From Pseudomonadota bacterium (GTDB lineage: Bacteria > Pseudomonadota > Gammaproteobacteria > Pseudomonadales > Azotimanducaceae), in the NCBI GenBank assembly GCA_027624035.1, contig JAQBUI010000005.1, positions 46,661-110,660 of the forward strand: a DNA stretch of 64,000 bases, read 5' to 3'. The position numbers and the translations under genes were made by a program. Positions 28,316 through 38,062 of this stretch are shown here, one piece after another. The stretch's first letter is position 1. Every line of letters starts with the position of its first letter. The notes beneath the pieces are model-generated. The model had not been told where the DNA came from, ran no database searches, and saw only the letters and a program-made list of their open reading frames with translations.

Positions 28316-30262
28316 TTATCCAGGTGGTGACATGGGACGCGGAGTTACGATCGGAAAGCGACGTTCGAACTGATCGAACAGTGCGCCAAGCTGCAGCAGC
28401 GCGCTACCGTCGCCTTGCACCTGCAGTGCGCCCTGCGCCATCAGGCTGCCCGCGTCGGTCTGGTCGGTCATGAGCAGCTTGAAGTTGCGCTCTGAAATCC
28501 GAATAGAGACAGTTGCCGATTCAAGGCTCTTTCCGAAGTGGGCATGCAGCACGGACCGTTCGATGCTGAGCAGCACAGGTTCGTGGTCGGTAAAGTGCAG
28601 GTTGATGTGCAACACGAGATCACGGGCCCGTTCCGGATTGAGGCGTACGGCCATGGTCTTGAACAGATTGTCGAGGGGTATGCTTGCTGCCATTCCGGCA
28701 CTGGCACCGAACTTGGCGCCTTTTGGTAAACCGTTTCGCAGCTCCAGTGCGCCGCAGAGGTAGAAGTTTCGCCAGGGTGCCGATTCCGCCTGATAGCCCA
28801 TCTGTTCCATGGCATCTGCCAGCAGGGCCCGTCCTGCTGCATGGTCCGGGTCCGCCATCACGACGTGATAGAGCACCTCGGCAACCCAGCGGTACTCACC
28901 GTCGTCGTATGCTGCTTTTGTCCGTTCTACGACGGCGTCTGCGCCGCCCATGTAGTCCACGTATTTCGCTGCCGCAGCCGACGCGGGCAGGGGGTTCAGA
29001 TGCGCGGGATGACCGTCGAAGAAGCCGAGGTATCGGTTGAACACCGCCTTGGCATTTACCCGCAGGGTGCCGTAGTAGTCTCTGTTATAGAACTCCGAAT
29101 CCAGGTCGTCCGGCAGTGTCAGTTGCTCGGCAATCTCGTCGGCTGTGTAACCGTGGTTCGCCAGGCGCAGGGTCTGATCGTGGATGTACTTGTAAAGGTC
29201 TCGCTGTTTCGAGAGATAGTCGATCGCCGCCTCGCGCCCCCAGGTGGGCCAGTGATGGCTGGCAAATTCCACCTCGAGCCGATCGCCGAACAGTTCTATG
29301 GCCTCGTTCAACTGGCCCGCCCAGGCAAGCGCATCGCGGACCTGGGCGCCGCGAGGGGTATACAGATTGTGCAGATGGTGGGTGGCAATCTCCGACATGC
29401 ACAGTGCCTTGAATTGCGGGAAGTAGAAGACAAACTCGGCGGGTGCCTCGGTGCCCATGGTCATCTGGAATTCGATCTCAATGCCGTCTACGATGCGGGT
29501 CTCGCCCGTCGCCTCGACAATATCGTTGGGTATGATGAAGCCGGTGGTGCCAAGGGACAAGGCCGGTCCAAGGCCACAGGACACGAAACCCGTGGCTGAC
29601 GGCTGGAGCAGATTGCCGTACATATAGGTGGCTCTGCGGCCCATGGCGTTGCCGGCCAATACGTTCTCGGCCAGCGACTCGTCCACATAGTCCCGGGGTG
29701 CGATCACCTGCACCCTTCCGGAGGCGGCGTCTTGCGCTGACACGACGCCCAGCACACCCGCAAAGTGATCTGCATGACTGTGCGTGTGGATCACGCAGAC
29801 CACGGGCCGTTCACCCAGGTGCTGGTTAGCGAGCGTCAGTCCCGCCCGGGACGATTCGCTGGAGGTCAGCGGGTCGATCACGATCCATCCTGTCTCGCCC
29901 CGAATCAGTGTCATGTTGGCGATGTCGAAGCCGCGAATCTGGTAGATCCCGTCTACCACCTCAAACAGGCCATGGTGCAGGGCGTTGAGTTGCGCCTGAC
30001 GCCACAGGCTGGGATTGACGGTATCCGGCGCAGTACCCTCCAGGAACCTGGTGGCGGCGAAGTCATACACCGCCTGGTCGTGGCGGTCGTGATCGTTGGT
30101 CGTTGTGTCCAGGGTGGCAATGAACCCTCTCCGTGCGGCCTCGAAGGCCTTCTGGTTCTCAAAGTCCAGGCGTTCGCGAACCGCAGCATTGGCGTGCAGG
30201 GTCCACCGGGTCGCAGGCTTCGGTGCTCGTTCGGATTCTGGCAGTGGGTCATAGTCGCTCAC
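28316..30262 (-). CDS. Alkyl sulfatase, metallo-beta-lactamase type (SdsA-like)
   Basis: THSHADHFAGVLG; dimerisation-domain region FNRYLGFFDGHPAHLNPLP; C-terminal SCP2-like region; no signal peptide. Confidence 0.9.
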   Translation of the reverse strand: MSDYDPLPESERAPKPATRWTLHANAAVRERLDFENQKAFEAARRGFIATLDTTTNDHDRHDQAVYDFAATRFLEGTAPDTVNPSLWRQAQLNALHHGLFEVVDGIYQIRGFDIANMTLIRGETGWIVIDPLTSSESSRAGLTLANQHLGERPVVCVIHTHSHADHFAGVLGVVSAQDAASGRVQVIAPRDYVDESLAENVLAGNAMGRRATYMYGNLLQPSATGFVSCGLGPALSLGTTGFIIPNDIVEATGETRIVDGIEIEFQMTMGTEAPAEFVFYFPQFKALCMSEIATHHLHNLYTPRGAQVRDALAWAGQLNEAIELFGDRLEVEFASHHWPTWGREAAIDYLSKQRDLYKYIHDQTLRLANHGYTADEIAEQLTLPDDLDSEFYNRDYYGTLRVNAKAVFNRYLGFFDGHPAHLNPLPASAAAAKYVDYMGGADAVVERTKAAYDDGEYRWVAEVLYHVVMADPDHAAGRALLADAMEQMGYQAESAPWRNFYLCGALELRNGLPKGAKFGASAGMAASIPLDNLFKTMAVRLNPERARDLVLHINLHFTDHEPVLLSIERSVLHAHFGKSLESATVSIRISERNFKLLMTDQTDAGSLMAQGALQVQGDGSALLQLGALFDQFERRFPIVTPRPMSPPG

Positions 30263-30750
30263 GGTAATCTCCGGTCAGAAGGGTAGGTAACGGACGTGAT
30301 GGTCCGGCTGGCTTTTTGCCCTTTGCCCAATGCGGGCGGCTTCCACGAGTTCGGCGCAAAAACGATCACTCGTTTGTCGCGCAGTCCCGCGAAGCGGGTC
30401 CGCCGTAGATTTGATACATCGAATCCTCCTTGTCTTGTTCCGATCGCCAGGTCGTGGCGGAGGTAGTCATTCTAAACAGCATCCCTCAACCTCCCAAACC
30501 TGCCACCACGAAATCTGGAGAGTTGTCTGCCTGGCGCAGGCAGGGTGATGCTTGTAGGCGCGGTAATTGCGCAATGTAGCCGTCAGGCCGGAACGCGCAA
30601 GCGGTCAAAGTTTGGTGAGAGGCAAGCCGCTTGCACTGACATCAAGGTCACGATGCCAGCAAGCCCCGTAGCAGCAGGTCACATGCCCCACCGACCCGCC
30701 AAACCGTCGTGGCGCGCCGTGATATATTTCGCGTTTTTCTGGAGAGAATC

Positions 30751-31743
30751 ATGGTCAACGCGAAGCGACCAATGGGCGTCACGTTTGGCAGCCTGGGCGT
30801 TCTGGGTCCGCGGGCGATCATCGACATTGCCCGGCTTGCCGGACAACTTGGGTATCGGTCGATATGGACCGTGGAAGCGAATGGCACCGACGCCTTCTCG
30901 CTTCTGGGTTCAGTATCGGCCGTTGCCCCCGGCCTTGAGCTGGGGACCGGGATTGTGCCGGTTCAACTGCGTACGCCACCGTTGACCGCGATGTCGGCGG
31001 CGACCCTCCAGGCGCTCAGCCCGGATGCTGATATCTGGCTTGGCCTTGGCGTATCGGCCCCCGGTATTCTGCAGCAGCATGGTGTACCGACCACGGACCG
31101 CCCGATCGCCATGATGCGTGAGTACGTTGCGCTCTTAAGAGACTGCCTGTCAGGTGAGAGTGTGACTTTCGAGGGGGATTTCTGGTCCGTTCGCCGCTTC
31201 CGTCTTGGCGTGCGCCTGGGCGATCGGCGACCGAAGATCGTCATGGCGGCACTGAACCCTCAGATGTTGAAGCTCGCCGGGGAAATTGCTGATGGTGTCC
31301 TGCTCAATTACATCCCCGCGAGTCACGTCGGCCCCTCCATTGAACGCGTCCGGGCCGGTGGCGACGCCCGCATCTTCGCCTATGTGCATGCCGCTGTGGG
31401 TGATCTGCAGCAGTCATCGGGTTCGGCGCGACGGGACCTGTTCAATTACGCCATGGCAGACGGCTACGCCAGCATGTTCCGCAAGGCGGGGTTTTCAGAC
31501 GAAGTGGATCTGCTTCGTGAGCGACAGTCTGCAAGGGATCGGGATGGGGCATTGGCCGCCATCTCTGATGAGATGATTCAGGCGATTGACTTTATCGGCA
31601 GTGCCGACGCGGTGACCAATTTTGTGGATGCCTATGTGACTGCCGGAGTGGAGTATCCCATCCTGATGCCCATGCCCTGGGGCGAGGATCGCCGGGCCGT
31701 GACGGAGGCGACGATGCGGGCCGCGATCGGCGCCGCAATCTGA
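30751..31743 (+). CDS. LLM class (F420/FMN-type) oxidoreductase
   Basis: MGVTFGSLGVLGPRAIIDIARLAGQLGYRSIWTVEANG; ELGTGIVPVQLRTPPLTAMSAATLQ. Confidence 0.8.
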   Translation: MVNAKRPMGVTFGSLGVLGPRAIIDIARLAGQLGYRSIWTVEANGTDAFSLLGSVSAVAPGLELGTGIVPVQLRTPPLTAMSAATLQALSPDADIWLGLGVSAPGILQQHGVPTTDRPIAMMREYVALLRDCLSGESVTFEGDFWSVRRFRLGVRLGDRRPKIVMAALNPQMLKLAGEIADGVLLNYIPASHVGPSIERVRAGGDARIFAYVHAAVGDLQQSSGSARRDLFNYAMADGYASMFRKAGFSDEVDLLRERQSARDRDGALAAISDEMIQAIDFIGSADAVTNFVDAYVTAGVEYPILMPMPWGEDRRAVTEATMRAAIGAAI

Positions 31744-31803
31744 AACCCTCACAGAGTCGATCCGGATTGGTCGCGATGGGGAGCGGTGGTAACGATTCGG
31801 CGC

Positions 31804-34311
31804 TCAGCTTGAAGACTCTGCCCGCAACTCCTCGATCACCCCGTTGAATTGATCCCGGTTATGGTCGGACAAGGCGGCTAACTCCTCATGGGCTTTGAGC
31901 AGTCTGCCGTGCTGCCGTCGGGGGTCGGTGTCTATCATCAACAGAGGCTGCTGGCGTTCCGGAACCGCGACGGCGTCCTGGTGGACATGTCTAATGACGT
32001 TATCCATGGACAATTCGTCGAAAGCTTCGAGCAGCGGGGCGCTCACTCCCTGCAGATGGACAGACGTCCCGCGGTCCTCGGCCATTCGTACCAGTTCGTG
32101 CAGCGTGCCCAGCATCGTGCTGTCCAGGTATTCACACTCGGTAAGGTCAATGATCAGTGTCTTGTCAGATTCAATCTGGGCCTGCGCGGCAGCCAGCAGG
32201 GTCTCCCCGTAGGTCCAGCTCACCCGGCCCTTGATGCACAGAAAGTGTGCCGACATTTGACCATCCGACGGGCCATCGACCCAGGTGATCTGGGATGCTT
32301 CCTGGGTGGGCAGCACCGTCAGACGACTATCATCGATGGTCGCATTGAACTCGCTCTGGCGTTCACTCACTTCCAGCAACAGCATGGTCACATCATCCCT
32401 GTCCTCGGGCTCTGTGCCGCCGGATACATCGTAAAATACCTGTTCCAGCAGTTCTGTCTCATTTCGATGGGTCTGAAAGCTGGTGGCCACCACGGTGCTG
32501 TCGGCTCCCCGGTCCACCCCGACGTCGAACAGTCCGTCCGTGTAGAGCAACACCCGGTCACCTCGATTCAATCTGATCACCTCATCGCGATAGTCCACTT
32601 CGTCATAGAGCCCCAGAGCAGGTCCGGTATTGGAAAACTGATCCACAGTGCCATCGTACCGAAGCAGAATGCTGGGTGGGTGCCCTGCCGAGGCCAGCAG
32701 CAGTTCGTTGGTTTTCGCATCCAGCAGGCCATAGACACAGGTGAAGAACACGCCTGGCGTCATCACATCCCCCATCAGCTTGCGATTGAGATTCCGCAAT
32801 GCCTCGGCAGGGCTGAAAGGGCTCCCTGCATGACTATCGCCCAACTGCTGCAGCCGGTGCTTGAACAGTACCGCGAGCATCGCTGCGCTGACACCGTGCC
32901 CGGAGGCGTCAGCCACCACGAGTGCCAGGTATCTCTGGTCGATCGTGATGACGTCATACAGGTCACCCCCAACGCTGTGGCCGGGCCGGTATAGCGTCTG
33001 AATGCAGAAGCCATGCAGCGTGGGTGGCTTCGCCGGCAGCAGTGATCGCTGGATCTGTTCAGCACGCTTCAAGTCCCGTTCGGTAATCTCGGCCTGTTCC
33101 TCCAGCAATCGGACCAGATCTTCGAGCTGGCTGTGGGAACTCGTCAGCTGCGCGGTACGTTCTTCCAGCACCCGGGTACGCTCCTGGACGAGGTCTTCCA
33201 GTTCATTCTGGTGCCGCTGCATGACGCTCGTCATGTTATTAAAGGCGGTGGCCATCAGCCCCACTTCGTCTCCGGAGTCTTCCCGGGCCCGTGCGTTCAG
33301 GTCGCCTGCTGCAACCCGGGTTGCAACCGCAGTCAGGTCGCCGATGGGCCCGGTGAAACCCGTGGCCACGCGCACGCCGATGCCGATGCCGAGCAGTGCA
33401 ACCAGGACGGCGGCCAGAGCCATGACGCCGCGAAGCTCGGCGATGCTGGCATAGGCATCATCCTCGTTCACTTCGGCCACCAGTCCCCAGTTTTGATACC
33501 CGACGTTCTTGTATGCGGCCAGCCACACGGTTCCGGACTCGTCCGTGAGCGCTTCAAACCCGGAAAAGCCCTCGAGTGCGGCGAGCATCACCGGGTCATC
33601 CCCTAGGTCTGCGGTGATGTCTGAGTCATCTTCCCCGATTGGAAACAGATAACGAATCTTGCTGTCCCGCAGGGCGGCGACCCGAACCGTATAGGACTCA
33701 AATTTGCTGGGGATGGAACTGAGCGCGCTCTCAAGGTGAGAGGCATCGGTATCGACCAGCATTACGCCAAGTAAGTGGCCCTCATTGGCGCGAATGGGGG
33801 CACTCAGGCGGCTGCGGAGCCCACCATCTGTTCGACGCGGTAGCCCCAGAGACGGTTCGACCAGTCCGTATTGAAACGCCGGCTGATGGTCGATGCTGTG
33901 ACCGATCAGCCCCGGTTCGGTGGAAGTGATGATCGTTCCGGAAGGGTCAGCAATCGTGATCTCGAAAAAACTGTCTGTGCTGTTGCGGGCGTCACCGAGG
34001 ATTTGCCGCGTCTGTTCCAGAAAGGGCCCGGATGTGATGCTGCCGGCAAGGTATTCCGCCACCAGCATTCGAAGGCGTGTACGGCTGGAGATGAGCACCG
34101 CCCTCTCCTGCTGTTGCTGGACGTAGGCGAGCAGAATGTTGGACAGGCCCTGCACAGACAATGTGAGTTGTTGCTCAATGTTGTTGCGGAGCATATTTCG
34201 AACATAGCGATAGTCGTTGATGCTGAGCAGGAGCGCGGTGAACACCACGAACAGGGTAAACAGAACGGTCAGTTTACCCCGAAGTGAATTCAGTACCGGA
34301 ATGTTGAACAT
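31804..34311 (-). CDS. Cache-type sensor-HAMP-PP2C (SpoIIE) phosphatase with C-terminal STAS domain
   Basis: Extracytoplasmic domain between two TMs; AAGDLNARAREDSGDEVG (HAMP); GGDLYDVITIDQRYLALVVADASGHGVSAAM (PP2C); LIIDLTECEYLDSTMLGTL (STAS). Confidence 0.85.
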   Translation of the reverse strand: MFNIPVLNSLRGKLTVLFTLFVVFTALLLSINDYRYVRNMLRNNIEQQLTLSVQGLSNILLAYVQQQQERAVLISSRTRLRMLVAEYLAGSITSGPFLEQTRQILGDARNSTDSFFEITIADPSGTIITSTEPGLIGHSIDHQPAFQYGLVEPSLGLPRRTDGGLRSRLSAPIRANEGHLLGVMLVDTDASHLESALSSIPSKFESYTVRVAALRDSKIRYLFPIGEDDSDITADLGDDPVMLAALEGFSGFEALTDESGTVWLAAYKNVGYQNWGLVAEVNEDDAYASIAELRGVMALAAVLVALLGIGIGVRVATGFTGPIGDLTAVATRVAAGDLNARAREDSGDEVGLMATAFNNMTSVMQRHQNELEDLVQERTRVLEERTAQLTSSHSQLEDLVRLLEEQAEITERDLKRAEQIQRSLLPAKPPTLHGFCIQTLYRPGHSVGGDLYDVITIDQRYLALVVADASGHGVSAAMLAVLFKHRLQQLGDSHAGSPFSPAEALRNLNRKLMGDVMTPGVFFTCVYGLLDAKTNELLLASAGHPPSILLRYDGTVDQFSNTGPALGLYDEVDYRDEVIRLNRGDRVLLYTDGLFDVGVDRGADSTVVATSFQTHRNETELLEQVFYDVSGGTEPEDRDDVTMLLLEVSERQSEFNATIDDSRLTVLPTQEASQITWVDGPSDGQMSAHFLCIKGRVSWTYGETLLAAAQAQIESDKTLIIDLTECEYLDSTMLGTLHELVRMAEDRGTSVHLQGVSAPLLEAFDELSMDNVIRHVHQDAVAVPERQQPLLMIDTDPRRQHGRLLKAHEELAALSDHNRDQFNGVIEELRAESSS

Positions 34312-34633
34312 TTGACGGCCCCTTTGAGGGTTTGATTATAGGTCATCGAAGTTCAAGACCCTATTCAAATGACCCTGTTAAGGGTGCCGTTAATCAGACG
34401 AACAGGCAGCGGGGCCCGAGCAAAACGGCGGTCATGCCACTTATGACACGATCGGAAGCGGACCGTTCGGTGCGTTTGTTCATATCGACCTCACGTTACC
34501 CTGGTCCCTCGACGGTCTGGATACGCGGCTGGACTCGCCATCATGGTGAGCGATGGCGCGACCAGTTGCACAGGATGGACCACATGGGGCATCGTGTTCA
34601 CAAGAGGCAACAGCGACAGAACGAGGTATCCAG

Positions 34634-36352
34634 ATGCATGATCTTGTTATCCAGGGTGGAAACGTGGTGGATGGTACCGGGCAGCCGATGCGCCGCACCA
34701 GTATCGCGGTGAAGGACGGGTTGATTGTGGCAGTCGGCGACGATGTTGGCGCAGGCCAGCGAGTGATCGATGCCGCGGACCTGCTTGTCACGCCCGGCTT
34801 TGTGGACATCCATACCCACTACGATGGACAGGCAACCTGGGACCCCTATCTCACGCCTTCGTCCTGGCACGGGGTCACCTCTTGTGTGTTCGGAAACTGC
34901 AGCGTTGGTTTTGCTCCGGTTCGGCCTGACAAGACGGATTATCTGATCAATCTGATGGAAGGGGTCGAAGACATACCCGGGACCGTCCTTGCCGAGGGCG
35001 TTTCGTTCGACTGGGAGTCCTTTCCGGAATATCTGGATGCACTGGAGTCCATGCCAAGGGTCATGAACGTGGGCGCCCAGGTTCCCCATGCAGCGCTTCG
35101 CTTCTATGTGATGGGCGACCGTGGGGCCGATCATGAGGCAGTCCCCACCCGGGACGAAATCGAGCAGATGGGCGAGCTCCTTGAATCATCCCTTCGCGCT
35201 GGCGCACTGGGGTTCACGACCTCCAGGACCACCAAACATCGGGCGGCTGACGGCAGGGTGACGCCGTCATTGAGCGCGTCGGAAGCGGAACTTCTGGGGC
35301 TCGCGGCGGCCATGAAACGGGCCGGGTCCGGCGTGATTGAGGTCAATTCCGACTTCGGGCCGGGAGAATTTGAGGCGATGCGCGCGGCGGCGGAACGGTC
35401 TGGTCGGCCGCTGTCCTGCCTGATCGTGCAGGTTCGAAACGCACCGGGCCTGTGGCGGGAGACCATGGCCAATGTCCGGGCTGCGCGGGCAGCCGGGGTT
35501 GACTGCAACAGCCAGGTTCACGTCCGGGGCATTGGCATGGTGATGGGCCTCGAGACCACCCTGAATCCCTTTCGCAGCCACGCGGCATGGCAGGAACTCG
35601 CGGATCTCACACCGGATGCGCGACGCGCAAGGCTCAGACAGGACGAGACCTTGCGGAGTCGACTCGAAAACGTGCATCCGCAAGACCGTCATACCCGCTG
35701 GATTGAAAGCCTGTTCGGGGAACTGTTCCGCCTGGATGAGACGATGAACTACGAGCCGACGCCGGACCAGAGCCTGCTGGCGAACGCCCAGCGGATGGGC
35801 ACCGAGCCCTGGTCGCTGCTCCTGGAATGGCTGCTGGCCGACGACGGCGAAGGGCATGTGATGTATCCATTTGAAAACTATTACGGTGGTGACCTGGAAG
35901 CGATTCGGGAAATGTTGACGGACGAAGCCTCTGTGATCGGCGTGGCGGACGGTGGCGCCCACGTCGGCGTGATCTGCGATGCCGGCGCACCGACTTTCAT
36001 GCTCACCCACTGGGTGCGGGACCGGACCCGTGGCCCCAGGCTTCCGCTGGAATTTCTGGTGGCCAAGCATACCCGCGGTAATGCCAGAGCCTATGGACTT
36101 CATGACCGTGGCGTGCTCTCGCCAGGTTATCGGGCAGACCTCAACATCATCGACTTCGCCTCCCTCCGGCTGAAGCCGCCACGGGTACTGTTTGACCTGC
36201 CGGCGGGAGGACGCCGACTGGTGCAGCAGGCCGAGGGCTATCTACACACCTTTGTCAGTGGTGTTGAGACGTTGCGCGATGATGAGTTCACCGGTGAGCT
36301 GCCGGGCCGTCTGATCCGCGGTGAACAGCGGGCTCCTGATGTTCCCGTATAG
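34634..36352 (+). CDS. Amidohydrolase, D-aminoacylase-like
   Basis: DLVIQGGNVVDGTGQPMRRTSIAVKDGLIVAVG; GFVDIHTHYDGQATWDP; GVADGGAHVGVICDAGAPTF. Confidence 0.9.
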   Translation: MHDLVIQGGNVVDGTGQPMRRTSIAVKDGLIVAVGDDVGAGQRVIDAADLLVTPGFVDIHTHYDGQATWDPYLTPSSWHGVTSCVFGNCSVGFAPVRPDKTDYLINLMEGVEDIPGTVLAEGVSFDWESFPEYLDALESMPRVMNVGAQVPHAALRFYVMGDRGADHEAVPTRDEIEQMGELLESSLRAGALGFTTSRTTKHRAADGRVTPSLSASEAELLGLAAAMKRAGSGVIEVNSDFGPGEFEAMRAAAERSGRPLSCLIVQVRNAPGLWRETMANVRAARAAGVDCNSQVHVRGIGMVMGLETTLNPFRSHAAWQELADLTPDARRARLRQDETLRSRLENVHPQDRHTRWIESLFGELFRLDETMNYEPTPDQSLLANAQRMGTEPWSLLLEWLLADDGEGHVMYPFENYYGGDLEAIREMLTDEASVIGVADGGAHVGVICDAGAPTFMLTHWVRDRTRGPRLPLEFLVAKHTRGNARAYGLHDRGVLSPGYRADLNIIDFASLRLKPPRVLFDLPAGGRRLVQQAEGYLHTFVSGVETLRDDEFTGELPGRLIRGEQRAPDVPV

Positions 36353-36363
36353 GGGGAGCCCTC

Positions 36364-36445
36364 AGCGTGCCCAGGTCGGCCACGCCGTTGTCGTGCCGGG
36401 AAGTTTTCCGGACGGCACAGCGTGCGGCCAGAACTTCCATGAAAG
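36364..36445 (+). repeat. Single R86-family copy
   Basis: CAGCGTGCCCAGGTCGGCCACGCCGTTGTCGTGCCGGGAAGTTTTCCGGACGGCACAGCGTGCGGCCAGAACTTCCATGAAAG; shares the alternative core of the 649/737 copies. Confidence 0.7.
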
Positions 36446-36585
36446 CCCGATCGCCCGACTTGAATTGCCCGAAATGAACTGCAAGGGCGCAGGCGTTTCA
36501 GTAAACTTGGTACTCGCGGAGCTCTTTATGCTCGAATAATGCTCAAAAAGTGCACAAGACATGTGCTTGCAAACAGGTGAACCCA

Positions 36586-36846
36586 ATGGATGAAGTCAAA
36601 AACCAGGAACGTGATGATGTTCATCTGGAGATTGCCCTGCAGACCATCAAAGACGTGCTCTGGAGATACGAGGAGTCATCGGAAGGGCGCCGTTCGGTCT
36701 ATGAGGTGCTGGGCTGCCTGGTGGAGGACCTGGTACGGGAAGGCATTTGTGCGGCCTGCATCAATGACACCATGAAAGACGTCTTTGATGCGGTAGGGGC
36801 TGATGTTGAGAATCATCGGGATGATGAAGGCTCCGTGTATCACTAG
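36586..36846 (+). CDS. Hypothetical protein
   Basis: 86 aa acidic protein MDEVKNQERDDVHLEIALQTIKDVLWRYEES; ATG start. Confidence 0.5.
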   Translation: MDEVKNQERDDVHLEIALQTIKDVLWRYEESSEGRRSVYEVLGCLVEDLVREGICAACINDTMKDVFDAVGADVENHRDDEGSVYH

Positions 36847-37245
36847 ACTTGAACAGCAATCGTCCGCCATTGGTGCTGGTCTTTGGCGGTATCTTCTCCC
36901 ACCGGCCAGACCGGTGTTTTCGTTCAATTCTGCATGGCTAATCCAGGAACCGAACGTTCGAATCTGGTGAAGTCGGGTGGAATCGTCGTTGCCTGGCTCG
37001 CGGCACGGTCGCGCTTGTTATTGATAAGTGTCATCGCGAAGAACCTGTATCTGTTCCATGATCAGGTATTGGCCATGGACCAGCTGTCTGGCGGGTTCCT
37101 GTCGAAAGTACCGTTATGGGCGCAAACGCGGCGACATTCCAATATTGTTGGGCTGGTAATCAACAGGTTGGAAGGGACCAGCCACCACGGGTATAGTTTC
37201 CGGACGAGGACCAGCCAGCTAGCGTGGATCGATTGGGGTATTGAT

Positions 37246-38061
37246 GTGTTGAAAGAGCCAGAAATATTGAGAGACCACGGCAGCCGCAGAGCGTGGTGGC
37301 TGATCATCGTCGTCATATTGAGCCAGGGAGCATCAGCGGAACCCGTCGGCAAGATCATGCTGTTCTCGGGTGAGCACAAGTCGATGGAATGGATGTTGAC
37401 AGATCATGCAGGTGCCTCGGGGACCCGTGGTGGCAAGACCTGTGCGAGCTGTCACATCGCCGGGTTTCGGCTCCCCAGGGAACGGATTTCAGTGGACGTC
37501 AGCATCGAACCAGTGGCAGACGGCGTTGCCATGACGCTCGTCTGGCCGGGGCCCGAGACCACCACGCTTGGCATCATGATGGATGCCGGTGGCGCAAGGG
37601 CCTTTCAGCGAGCCGGATGCTGGGTGGGCTGTCATGACGACGTGCGCGGCATGTCTGCCGATGGTGACCAGACCAAGTATCTGGGCCAGACCAGAGCCAG
37701 GATGACCCGCACCGGTGGTGGCAGCGAGTTGAAGGCAGACGCTGACCTCGCCAGCATGCGTGCGGAGTCGAATCTGATTGAGTTTCTCAAGGTCGACCTG
37801 AAGGCGGGTGCACCTGCTGTGTTGTCCCGGGGTGCCATTCTCGACAAGGAGTATCTTGCCGTGGTGGAAGACGCGCAAGTCAGCGCGGCCCGGGAAGGTG
37901 ACAACTGGCGAGTGAAGCTCACCCTGACGCCAGCCCGCAGTGACACGGTGGTAGGATTCGCCGTGCTGCAGAACGCTGGCGGCAAGGATGGTCCATTACA
38001 CTACATGAGCCTTCCCGGGACATTGAAGTCGGACAAGTCCGGCGCAACACTGGAGTTTTAG
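37246..38061 (+). CDS. Periplasmic heme protein with ethylbenzene-dehydrogenase-like heme-binding domain; first gene of EET locus
   Basis: Signal-peptide-like WWLIIVVILSQGASA; CASCH (CX2CH) and CWVGCH (CX3CH); GTG start assigned, uncertain. Confidence 0.65.
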   Translation: MLKEPEILRDHGSRRAWWLIIVVILSQGASAEPVGKIMLFSGEHKSMEWMLTDHAGASGTRGGKTCASCHIAGFRLPRERISVDVSIEPVADGVAMTLVWPGPETTTLGIMMDAGGARAFQRAGCWVGCHDDVRGMSADGDQTKYLGQTRARMTRTGGGSELKADADLASMRAESNLIEFLKVDLKAGAPAVLSRGAILDKEYLAVVEDAQVSAAREGDNWRVKLTLTPARSDTVVGFAVLQNAGGKDGPLHYMSLPGTLKSDKSGATLEF

Positions 38062-38062
38062 C

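Noticed and set aside
31888-32994. Plus-strand 368-aa ORF
   Set aside because: Antisense to the PP2C-STAS gene, no recognisable motif.
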